Positions 20,401 to 27,128 of a DNA stretch of 61,017 nucleotides are shown here, one piece after another; position 1 is the stretch's first letter, and the number at the start of each line of letters is the position of its first letter. The position numbers and the translations under genes are program-made. The notes beneath the pieces are model-generated. The model saw only the letters and a list, made by a program, of their open reading frames with translations, was not told the DNA's origin and searched no databases. This stretch comes from Oceanospirillum beijerinckii DSM 7166 (GTDB taxonomy: Bacteria; Pseudomonadota; Gammaproteobacteria; Pseudomonadales; Halomonadaceae). The DNA is taken from the NCBI RefSeq assembly GCF_000422425.1, contig NZ_AULT01000039.1, forward strand, positions 1 to 61,017, in the 5' to 3' direction.

Positions 20401-23400
20401 CTGTACCTATGATGAATGCCTATGGCCCGGCTGAATGTGCCGATGATGTGGCTTTCCATCCTATTCGTACTGCATTAAACGCTTCTCAGCCTGTACCGAT
20501 TGGCCGTCCGACCGCCAATAATGAACTCTTTATTCTGGATGAAGCGGGTCGTCTGCTACCGCCAGGTATACCGGGTGAGATAGGTATCGGAGGTGTGGGT
20601 GTCGGTCTTGGTTATTGGCAGGATACCGAGCGCACACGTCAAGTGTTTGTGAAGCACCCGCTGAAGCCAGAGGCACGTTTCTATCTTAGCGGTGACCTTG
20701 GCCGCTGGCGTGAGGATGGCAGTATTGAGTATCTGGGCCGTAAGGACTTCCAGGTTAAGGTACGTGGCCATCGTATTGAACCTGGTGAGATTGAAAGTCG
20801 TCTTGAGTTACATCCTGCTGTCAGTACTGCCGCTGTGGTTGCACCGGAAAATAGCCGTGGCGAGCGTCAGCTGGTGGGCTACTGGGTCAGAGTGGAAGGC
20901 GTAAAAGATGCCGCAGATCTAAGTACATGGCTGGCAGAGCAGTTACCGGCTTATATGGTGCCGAGCCTGCTGGTTGAACTGGCGGAAATGCCTCTAAGTC
21001 GCAATGGCAAGATTGACCGTAAGGCGCTGACCAAGCGTCCGGTGCAAACCCGCCAGCGTATGCGTCGTATGCCGGAAACCGCCACTGAGCTGCAATTGGC
21101 CGCTCTCTGGCAGCAGCTGCTGGTTAAGCCAAGAGCAGGCGAAAGTAAACTGGATATCAGTGCGGATGATAATTTCTTTGCCCTGGGTGGTCATTCTCTG
21201 TTGGCAACCCGTCTACTAGCACAGATTCAGCAGCAATGGGAGTTGAATCTGCCGCTAAGAGATCTGTTTGAATTGTCGGATATGGCGGCATTAGCATCAC
21301 GTATTGATGAGCTTCGTGGTGAGGATACGGCTGGTCAGCGTCAAGGCGCGAGCTTGCTGCCGGATGCTATTGAACGACCTGATCAGCTGCCTCTGTCCTT
21401 TGAACAGCGCCGTCTATGGACTCTGGATCAGCTGGAACCTGGTAGCAATCAGTACCATGTACCTTTTGCTCTTAAGCTAACAGGTGCTCTGGATGTTTCG
21501 GCCCTGTGTCAGGCATTTGAGCAATTGGCGCAACGGCATGAGATTCTGCGTAGTCGCATCCGTGTTCAGGACGAAATACCTTACTTCTTTATTGGCAGTG
21601 AGATACCTGCTCTGGAAGTTAGTCAGCTGGCGGATGATAACTGGCAGGAGCAGGTAGGTGCTGCGCTACAGGTTCACTCCTGTAATCCTTTTGATCTGGC
21701 GGAGGAATCTCCAATACGGTCTCAGCTGTTGTTAAGACAAGAGCAAGGAGAAGGACAGCAGGAAGCGGTACTGATCATTACTCAGCACCATATTATTACT
21801 GATGACTGGTCCGTGCAGATCCTTATGGATGAACTGGCTCAGTGTTATGCCGCTAATCGGGATCAGAGCACTGCGATGCTACCGGCACTGTCTCTACAGT
21901 ACGCAGATTATAGTGTATGGCAGCAGGCGCCAGAGCAGCAGGAGATGTTCTCAGGTCAGCTGGAGTACTGGAGCAATACCCTGGGTGATGAGCCTTATGT
22001 GCTGAATCTGCCGGTAGAGTATCCGGCTGCCGCTGAGGAAGCCCATCTGCCTGCCGGTGATGTGCAGCTGGCATTGCCAGAGGATCTGACAGGGAAGCTG
22101 CGGGCTTACGCCAGCCAGCACAATACCACGGTATTTGTGGTAATGATGTCGGCTCTGCATGCCCTGTTATCCCGTTACTGTAATCAAAATGATGTTCGGG
22201 TGGGGACTCCTGTTGCGGGTCGTCAACAGCTGCAGACCCAGGATATGTTGGGCTGTTTTGTTAATACTCTGGTGATTGGCAGTCAGGTTGATCATCAGCA
22301 GAGCTTTGCCCAGCTGGTGACTCAGGTTGGACAAAGAGTACTGGAGGCCCAGGAACACCAGGATATTCCGTTTGAGCGTGTTGTCGATGCCCTGGTAAAA
22401 GAGCGCGACTTTGAGCGTTCGCCGCTGTTCCAGGTAATGCTATCCATGGAAAACACTCAGCTGGACAGCGACTCCTGGCCAGGCTTGCAGCTGTCGGAAA
22501 TGGATATGCCATCCGGTGCTGCTCAGTTTGCTCAGAGTTGGGAAGTTTATGATGACGGCACCCGTATCAGTGCAAGATTGTACTTTGATGCTGCGCTGTT
22601 TGAATCAGCCGGTATGCAACAATGGCTTAATCACTGGCAGCAGTTACTGGTTGTGGCTCTGGCCCAGCCTGAAGCACCTATGGCGCAGCTGGACTGGCTA
22701 TCGGCTCAGGAACGGACTCAGTTACTGGAAAGTTTTAATGCTGTGGCCCAGAACTTTGATCTAAACCGCTTTTCTGAGCTAAGCCGCTCTTCTGAATCAA
22801 GCTTCGACCTGAGTCAGGGCTATAACGATCACTTTAGCCAGCAGGTACAACGCCATGGCCAGCGTCCACTGGTACATTTTGCTGGAGCTGATTCGCTTTC
22901 TGGTACTGAAGAAAGCCTGAGTTATACCGAACTGGATCAGCGCACAAATCGCCTGGCCCAGGTGATGCATCAGGCGTTACAAGCTTGCAATGGTGGCGAA
23001 AAACTGGTCGCGCTGTTGGGTGAGCGTGATCCTGGCCTGATGGCCGCTATGGTTGCCACCTTTAAAGCCGGTGCGGCTTATATGCCATTGGACCCAAGTT
23101 TGCCTGATGGTCGTTTGGCTGAGCTGCTTGAGCTGAGTGGTGAGCCGCTGCTGGTTGCTTCCCGTTCCTGTCGTGAGCGTGCACAACAGCTGGTACATAA
23201 TCGTCAGAGCCAACTGCTGATTATTGAGGATCACTGGCTTGAAGGTGATACGAGTGCGTTGAATCTGCCGTGTACGCCTGATGACCTGGCCTATGTACTG
23301 TTTACCTCAGGCTCCACTGGTACGCCAAAAGGGGTGATGGTGGAGCATAAGGGTATGCTGAACAATATGTTTGGCAAACAGCCTTCTTTGGGACTGGGTG

Positions 23401-26054
23401 AAGGAGATGTGATCGCTCAGACGGCATCTCAGGCCTTTGATATCTCTGTCTGGCAGTTCCTGGCAGCACCTGTGGTGGGCGCTCAGGTACGTATCCTGCC
23501 GGATGAAGTGGCCCATAACCCTGAACGCTTGCTGGCGGCGATAGATGAATATGGCATCACTCTGTTAGAAGCGGTACCGGCGATTATTCAAGGTCTGCTG
23601 GATTGTGTGGAACAGCAAAAACAGCAGAATAAGGCCAGCCTGACATCTCTGCGTTGGTTGATCCCAACTGGTGAAGCCCTGCCTCCGGCATTGGCGAATC
23701 GCTGGTTGCAGCGTTTCCCGGATATTCCGTTAATGAATGCTTATGGCCCGGCAGAGTGTTCGGATGATGTCGCCTTTTATGCCATTCGTCAGAGTGGTTT
23801 GGATGCACGTCGCCCGGTACCTATCGGCCAGCCGACGCCAAATAACCTGCTCTTTATTCTGGATGATGCCCTGCGTCCTCAGCCTATTGGTGTGCCTGGG
23901 GAGATCTGTGTTGCCGGTGTTGGTGTCGGACGAGGTTACTGGCGTGATGAGCAACGCACTAAGCAAGCCTTTATTGATCACCCTTTTGCGCCAGGAGAGC
24001 GTTTCTATCGCACCGGTGATATGGGGCGCTGGTTACCGGATGGCAATATCGAGTATCTGGGTCGTAAGGATTTCCAGGTTAAGGTGCGCGGCCACCGTAT
24101 TGAACCGGGTGAAATTGAAAACCGTCTGACCGATCTGGCACAGGTAAAAGCAGCCGTTGTGACTGCCCCTCGCAATGATAGAGGTGTGCGTCAGCTGGTG
24201 GCCTATTGGGTGTCTGAAGCAGGGCTTGGCAACAATGCAACTGCTGATACCTTGCGTGAGCAGTTACAGAAACAGCTGCCAGGTTATATGGTGCCAGAGC
24301 TGTTTATGCAGCTGGATGCCCTGCCACTGAATGCCAATGGCAAGGTGGATCGTAAGGCGCTGCCTCGTCCTGAAACTCATGCGGTTGAAAAGGTTGCAGC
24401 GGCAGATGCCAGTGAAGCGTTGTTGTGCGAACTGATTCAAAACCTGTTGGGACTGGAGCAGGTATGGAGCAACGACAACTTCTTTGCTCTTGGTGGTGAC
24501 TCCATTCTGGCATTGCAGCTGGTTTCTCGGGCACGACAGCAGGGTGTCACCCTGACGCCGAAGCTTATTTTCCAGCAGCGTACTATTGCTGATTTGGCCC
24601 TGGCTGCCAGAAATATGGAGCAGACAGAAACCGAACAGGGTCTCTTGTCTGGCGCGGTACCGCTACTACCTGTTCAGCACTGGTTCTTTGGACATGGCTT
24701 TGAACAAGGGAATTACTGGAATCAGGCCATACTTTGTCAATATGAGGGTGAATTGAATGCCACCTTGGTAGAACGTGTGCTTTATAGCCTGGTTAATCAT
24801 CATGATGCTTTGCGCCTGCGTTTTAAGCCTTCTGAGCAAGGCTGGAAGCAATATTACGGCGGTATTGAAGGAGCTCTGCGCTTCACCACATTGAATGATG
24901 TGCAAGAGGATGACCTAGAGACTGCGTTGACACCATTTGCGGCAGGATTGGATATTCAAAATGGTCCTATTAGCCAAGCCGTACTAGTGAATCTAGCTAA
25001 CGGCCAGCAAAGGCTTTACTGGGCTATTCACCACCTGGTGATTGATACCGTTTCCTGGAATCTACTGCAGGATGACTTTGTTAGCCTGTATGGTCAGCTG
25101 GTTAACGGTGAGACACTGCAGTTACCTGAGAAAACCAGTTCCTATCGTCAATGGGCACAGTACTGGCGTGCGCCTGCAACTCAGGCGCGCCTGGTCCGTC
25201 AGCAGAGTTGGTGGCAGCAGCAGGATATTGAATTCAGTGTCCCTGTGGCGCATTCGGATGCCTCTCATAAGGTGGCCGATGCCATTACCCTGAGCACTAA
25301 GCTGGACAAAAAACGTACCGCTGAATTCCTGAATGAAGCTCAGAAGGCCTATCGAACCCGTCCAGAAGAGATGCTGGCAGCAGCCCTGGCGATGACGCTG
25401 AGTGACTGGAGTGGCCAACAGGATATCCGACTGGATATGGAGCATAACGGTCGTACCGGAGGCAGTGACCGTCTGGATATCAGCCGTACTGTGGGGTGGT
25501 TTGCCTCGGTTTATCCGCTGAAGCTGTCTGTAGCTTCTGCCCAGAACCCTGGACAGACCCTGAGTCAGATCAAGGATCAGCTCAGAGCGGTACCTGATCA
25601 CGGTATCGGTTATGGCGCTCTGCGCTATCTGAGCGGAAACAATCCATTCGGTTCTTCATCTGAGGCGCGTCGTTCAGCGGTGTCTTTCGAGTACTTCGGG
25701 GTTGTTCAGCAGGATGAGGATGATGGTCCTCTACATGAAACCAGTGAGTGTCAGCCGCTGGAGCGAGGCGCAGATAACCACTGTGAGTATGAATTGGATG
25801 TGACTACCCAGATTGTCGATGGCTACTTGTGCCTGGAGTGGACCTATGGTGGTCAGCGTGATTCCCGTCAGGCACAGCAGGCACACCTGGAGCAATTTGT
25901 CCGACATCTGCAAAGCCTGATTGACCATTGCCTGAACCCTGAAGCTGGCCAGCTGACCCCTTCAGATTTCCCTATGGCTAAAAACCTAGATCAGAACACA
26001 TTGAACTCGCTGCTGAAACGATTTGGTTCAGCGTCTAAGGATAAGACCCAATAG
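11442..26054 (+). CDS. NRPS 2: four modules (C-A-PCP)x4 with terminal E; Dab - unknown - Dab - D-Dab
   Basis: 4870 residues. C domains open at about 13, 1110, 2207 and 3314, with active sites HHILMDA (147), HHAVTDG (1241), HHSVGDD (2346) and HHIITDD (3448); the final Gly varies but HH and Asp are kept. A-domain TSGST motifs lie near 641, 1735, 2834 and 3950, and PCP serines near 1051, 2152, 3252 and 4354. An epimerization domain closes the protein (about 4407-4860) with HHLVIDTVSW, EHNGR, RTVGWFASVYP and GYGALRYL, so it looks active. Pockets by eye: module 2 DIWEITADDK, module 3 DFSDLGLIDK, module 4 DIWELTADDK, module 5 DIWEITADDK. DIWELTADDK is, from memory, the Dab code of pyoverdine synthetase PvdL. 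Module 3 has no clear match; it is nearest to Glu/Gln codes but weakly. The Dab aminotransferase at 44870 supports the Dab calls. Product: Dab-X-Dab-D-Dab added to the first residue. Confidence 0.93.
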   Translation: MTQKSTQRENIADIYPLSPLQQGMLFHSLLQEDSGVYIMQDRYRIQGRIDVAAFEQAWQTVVDTHPALRTAFSWKSQKQPLQIVYKKVATPLTIIDLRGKDSQEQDNYIQDLLQREQRSGFNMAKPPLIRFRLVQRGEDDYELVRSFHHILMDAWCISLILVDFLKVYDALIKGVQPELEVPRPFRDYIAWLQKQNTDNARDFWQQHLQGLSSPTPVPVEKAARKNQYGESVLVEDTEINFSEAQSKQLHNFCRQHDLTPNTFFQGVWALLLSRYSGQNDVLFGVTVSGRPPSLAGVEKMVGLFINSQPLRVNLPKNTRVVEWLKNIQLDNLEMREYEHTSLVDVQGWSDFPRGEALFDTLLVYENAPFDRLILEGEFSFQWNGMQHGVHTHYGLTIVVMPHDELELKISYDYARFDRATIDAMLRHMRELALAMIAAPDAYLDKLDLLDKDEQQQLEHGFNRSQQDFPLEHGYPELFRQQVARCPEQIVAAFQGQTLSFAELDLRTNRLGHVIAAGAAIHSVNIDSAAGSSDSANHNVSRQDEFLVALLGDRDLPLLSAMIATFKAGGAYLPLAPGLPDGRLQELFELSQAQVLVASESCRDRAEKLAAQRDCHLVIVEDHWLQGNEAALPAISSPERLAYVLFTSGSTGTPKGVMVEQRGMLNNIFGKQPQAGSLGLSEQDVIAQTASQAFDISVWQFLAAPVTGARVEILPDCIAHDPAQLMDAVSERGITLLEAVPAMMRGLLDEAKDRQAKGDAQPFSGLRWLIATGEALPPALANEWLEFFLQIPIMNAYGPAECSDDVAFHAIRDKDLDPTHPLPVGSPTANNQLYVLDDDLRIQPVGVPGEICVAGTGVGRGYWRDQERTEQVFIDHPFNPGQRFYRTGDLGRWLPDGTIEYLGRRDFQVKILGHRIELGEIENRLEALPQVKAAAVVAPQDTRGNRRLVAYWTPRNEQAISDTDEKVLKEALAAQLPEYMVPGVMVRLDALPLSANGKIDRKVLEAKQITLATSEPVAPRNDTERELAKIWSDILQREDVGVEDSFFALGGHSLLATRVMARIRESFKQELPLRTLFEQNTIARLAALIDGGESGAEGSGSVLTKQPRPDRLPLSFAQQRLWFLDQLEQGSSQYNTAFALRFSGPLDVALFESDLNALVARHPILRSRIQSEGDTPWLSFDQQQKANFQLVQVSELEWAQLAHQVMPEEVARDFELEHQAPIRTFLYQHPQRDEAIFLCVQHHAVTDGWSIYNLLTELAEIRLARRENRRPILADLPIDYVDFSLWQRRPEQQALFDQQLQYWEQTLGHDPYILELPTDRPRSQQKDAQDYRSGDVRVTLQPSLTDSIRRYAAERAVTPFTVMMASLHLLLGRYSGQQRIQVGTPVAGRSQPETHPIVGCFVNTLVIGSDLAPENSFNELVAQLHRTMIDAQANQDVPFERVVETLSHDRDLSVSPLFQVLFTMHQHRLGQLDWGDNQVEEVVVENRISAFDLCADVIDDEKDLLLIFGYRCALFDQSTVQRWLNHWVNLLEAVIAEPKQGLYQYNLLSVEERHQQLELWNQTEQDFQAPATLTEMLEVQHNRTPDAIAVEAEDQQLTYKQLHEKANRIAHWLLEQGVSKGVEQTSGQVPEHGPIVGICLERSADMVVAALAALKAGAAYLPLAPDLPAQRLQYMLDDAEATVVLSHSSLTAVCPKADQTLLLDQWQASSKSEPYVSVESYSSDAPAISRTGDDLAYVLYTSGSTGQPKGVLNLHKGVVNRMCWIQSLFRLNGDDAILHKAPVMFDFSVSEIFWALTSGARLVVAKPDGHLDSEYLIDLVQEKEVTTLDLVPAMLGSLLDSGRLAQCSKLRCVLSGGEALSAELVRRFQQAMDLDLYNLYGPTENAIDASYYLCPRESIPATLPIGKPLPNTSLYILDEYQNPVPVGVSGELCIGGVQLARGYLKRPDLTQASFIASPFNAGERLYRTGDRCRYLPDGNVEYLGRLDHQVKLRGQRIELGEIDACIEVQAGVGEAITLLHEAGEASQLVSYWVATDEVSVSTEATASSQSVGISESVLRQALSNALPVYMVPARFVQLDSLPLTRNGKIDRKALLDMTPAPEVREVIAPRTETERQLARIWAEALQLEEQGVEESGVEGFSVEDNFFALGGHSLLITRIMAQVRQTFAVDLRLRTLFDHPTVAAMAEQIDNASHQQTQTLSGIERPERLPLSYAQQRLWFLSQLEPDSSQYNMPFAIRFNGELHIQALVQAFADLVQRHEILRSRVQVMDNDPELIISAESPEMVTEAIRAEQWDAVLEAQMTQESNQVFDLATEAPIRTHLLYVQEQSTSEAEVATAETGVLLLTLHHSVGDDWSVGLLLDELAECYQARLDQNEQDQNKQVQTSTDLQATSAQYVDYSLWQRRPEQQQRDEKELAYWQETLGEGDYRLQLPQDAHTAAGDDKACDFCDITLSTELYQAVQQYAQQQGVTPFIVYMATLHLLLHRYSSQQDIRVGMPVAGRHHPETHGMIGCFVNTLVIRSQQAGDKLSFNELIQQIGQSVIDAQEHQDVPFERVVERLVRERDLQRSPLFSVMLSMEQADLKQHNWPNLTLEELDMPGIDAQFDLSFDLGDRGGDALLRASFRSSLFSEARIQRLLQHWLHLLEQGLATPEGFVTDFSLLTAAEQEQVLSFNRSKRDFPLQLSFAELFAHQVAEQPEKIVASCLDQSLSFQQLDQRSRNLALAYRQAGLLQAEVLLVAVLGDRGLPFLTSLVATLRSGGAYLPLDPGLPDTRLAELLALGKAPLLVTTASCRERAERLASNCGCQLLEVEEHWLSEQGEIALQIDNGGPDSLAYVLFTSGSTGTPKGVMVEQKGMLNNIFGKCPADTSLGLSEQDVIAQTASQAFDISVWQLLAAPVTGASVVILPDCIAHDPEQLLAAVDEHSISLLESVPAVIRGMLDAAENRSEESCSEENQVTTLNSLRWLLPTGEALPATLANEWLARFPAVPMMNAYGPAECADDVAFHPIRTALNASQPVPIGRPTANNELFILDEAGRLLPPGIPGEIGIGGVGVGLGYWQDTERTRQVFVKHPLKPEARFYLSGDLGRWREDGSIEYLGRKDFQVKVRGHRIEPGEIESRLELHPAVSTAAVVAPENSRGERQLVGYWVRVEGVKDAADLSTWLAEQLPAYMVPSLLVELAEMPLSRNGKIDRKALTKRPVQTRQRMRRMPETATELQLAALWQQLLVKPRAGESKLDISADDNFFALGGHSLLATRLLAQIQQQWELNLPLRDLFELSDMAALASRIDELRGEDTAGQRQGASLLPDAIERPDQLPLSFEQRRLWTLDQLEPGSNQYHVPFALKLTGALDVSALCQAFEQLAQRHEILRSRIRVQDEIPYFFIGSEIPALEVSQLADDNWQEQVGAALQVHSCNPFDLAEESPIRSQLLLRQEQGEGQQEAVLIITQHHIITDDWSVQILMDELAQCYAANRDQSTAMLPALSLQYADYSVWQQAPEQQEMFSGQLEYWSNTLGDEPYVLNLPVEYPAAAEEAHLPAGDVQLALPEDLTGKLRAYASQHNTTVFVVMMSALHALLSRYCNQNDVRVGTPVAGRQQLQTQDMLGCFVNTLVIGSQVDHQQSFAQLVTQVGQRVLEAQEHQDIPFERVVDALVKERDFERSPLFQVMLSMENTQLDSDSWPGLQLSEMDMPSGAAQFAQSWEVYDDGTRISARLYFDAALFESAGMQQWLNHWQQLLVVALAQPEAPMAQLDWLSAQERTQLLESFNAVAQNFDLNRFSELSRSSESSFDLSQGYNDHFSQQVQRHGQRPLVHFAGADSLSGTEESLSYTELDQRTNRLAQVMHQALQACNGGEKLVALLGERDPGLMAAMVATFKAGAAYMPLDPSLPDGRLAELLELSGEPLLVASRSCRERAQQLVHNRQSQLLIIEDHWLEGDTSALNLPCTPDDLAYVLFTSGSTGTPKGVMVEHKGMLNNMFGKQPSLGLGEGDVIAQTASQAFDISVWQFLAAPVVGAQVRILPDEVAHNPERLLAAIDEYGITLLEAVPAIIQGLLDCVEQQKQQNKASLTSLRWLIPTGEALPPALANRWLQRFPDIPLMNAYGPAECSDDVAFYAIRQSGLDARRPVPIGQPTPNNLLFILDDALRPQPIGVPGEICVAGVGVGRGYWRDEQRTKQAFIDHPFAPGERFYRTGDMGRWLPDGNIEYLGRKDFQVKVRGHRIEPGEIENRLTDLAQVKAAVVTAPRNDRGVRQLVAYWVSEAGLGNNATADTLREQLQKQLPGYMVPELFMQLDALPLNANGKVDRKALPRPETHAVEKVAAADASEALLCELIQNLLGLEQVWSNDNFFALGGDSILALQLVSRARQQGVTLTPKLIFQQRTIADLALAARNMEQTETEQGLLSGAVPLLPVQHWFFGHGFEQGNYWNQAILCQYEGELNATLVERVLYSLVNHHDALRLRFKPSEQGWKQYYGGIEGALRFTTLNDVQEDDLETALTPFAAGLDIQNGPISQAVLVNLANGQQRLYWAIHHLVIDTVSWNLLQDDFVSLYGQLVNGETLQLPEKTSSYRQWAQYWRAPATQARLVRQQSWWQQQDIEFSVPVAHSDASHKVADAITLSTKLDKKRTAEFLNEAQKAYRTRPEEMLAAALAMTLSDWSGQQDIRLDMEHNGRTGGSDRLDISRTVGWFASVYPLKLSVASAQNPGQTLSQIKDQLRAVPDHGIGYGALRYLSGNNPFGSSSEARRSAVSFEYFGVVQQDEDDGPLHETSECQPLERGADNHCEYELDVTTQIVDGYLCLEWTYGGQRDSRQAQQAHLEQFVRHLQSLIDHCLNPEAGQLTPSDFPMAKNLDQNTLNSLLKRFGSASKDKTQ

Positions 26055-26087
26055 GGGCATAGGAATTGAGGGTTATAGGAAACATAT

Positions 26088-27128
26088 ATGCACGATATGA
26101 TCGATAGTATTTATTCATTGTCCCCTCTGCAGCAGGGGTTGTTGTTTCACTCCGTGGCACAACCGGAGTCTACCGAATATTTCATTCAAACCCGAGTGGA
26201 ATTGAAGGGGGACCTGAATCTGCAGGCATTTGAAGCCGCCTGGAGAGATATGCTGCAGCGGCATAGTATTCTGCGCACTGCCTTTGTCTGGGAGGGGTTA
26301 GATACCCCTCTGCAGCTGGTACAACGAGAAGTTGAGCTACCACTGCAGGTTGAAGATTGGCAGCACAGAGATGAAGCAGAGCTTGAAGCTATGCTGGAAC
26401 AGGATGCCAGTGAGGGCTTTAACCTGGAGATGGCACCGTTGATGCGTTTGCGCCTGTTCCGTTTGGAAGAGAGCCGCTGGCAGCTGCTGTGGTCCTATCA
26501 TCACCTGTTACTGGATGGTTGGAGTGTTGGACTGTTAATGTCCGACTGGTTCAATCGCTATGCTTATCACTGCGGTGCTATCTCAGGTGTTAGTAGCGTT
26601 CCTTCTCTGCCTGAAACTACGCCATTTGCCGATTATATTACCTGGTTGGACGGCCTGGATGAGGTTCAGGCAGAAGCCTTCTGGCGTGAACAGCTACAGG
26701 GCTTTACTTCTTCAACACCTCTGCCGCAGCTGGATACGGCATTCACACCGGCACCAGGTTTACCCTATGGTGAGCAGACTATCGATATTCAGGGCGAGCA
26801 GTGGCAAGCCCTGCAGAACTTTTGTCAGCAGCAAGGTTTGACGCTGAACACTTTGTTACAGGGTGCCTGGGGAGTATTGCTGGGGTCTCTGGCTGGTCGT
26901 CAGGAAGCCCTGTTTGGGGTGACAGTTTCTGGCCGCCCAGATAATCCGCCAGGGGCTGATGAGATGGTTGGCTTGTTTATCAACACTCTGCCATTGCGTT
27001 TGCGGTGGGATGAAACCGTTTCTGTGGCGGACTGGTTAAAGCAGCTACACGCTTTGAATGGTGATCTGCGCCAGTATGAGCACTCGCCATTGGTCCGTCT
27101 GAAAGGTCTGAGTGATGTGGGGGGGTGA
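26088..27128 (+). CDS. NRPS 3, first part: N-terminal condensation domain, cut off by a frameshift
   Basis: 346 residues holding most of a condensation domain: SIYSLSPLQQGLLFHS at the start, intact HHLLLDGWS near residue 138, and GVTVSGRPDNPPGADEMVG. The frame ends at a TGA just after RLKGLSDVGG. In every related C domain the chain continues, and the missing continuation (GDAALFDSIFVFENFPFD) begins at once in the next reading frame. The break lies in the G7 run at 27119-27125; six G would give one protein of about 3,467 residues. The SPLQQGLLFH opening and the E domain at the end of NRPS 2 suggest a D-to-L condensation (DCL) type. The gene starts 33 bp after NRPS 2, with AGGAA before the ATG. 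Confidence 0.88.
   Translation: MHDMIDSIYSLSPLQQGLLFHSVAQPESTEYFIQTRVELKGDLNLQAFEAAWRDMLQRHSILRTAFVWEGLDTPLQLVQREVELPLQVEDWQHRDEAELEAMLEQDASEGFNLEMAPLMRLRLFRLEESRWQLLWSYHHLLLDGWSVGLLMSDWFNRYAYHCGAISGVSSVPSLPETTPFADYITWLDGLDEVQAEAFWREQLQGFTSSTPLPQLDTAFTPAPGLPYGEQTIDIQGEQWQALQNFCQQQGLTLNTLLQGAWGVLLGSLAGRQEALFGVTVSGRPDNPPGADEMVGLFINTLPLRLRWDETVSVADWLKQLHALNGDLRQYEHSPLVRLKGLSDVGG

Noticed and set aside
25122-25601. Long minus-strand frames inside the NRPS genes (for example 159 codons here, 200 at 10181-10783, 185 at 15549-16106)
   Set aside because: They are antisense shadows of conserved NRPS domains, with no plausible protein features.
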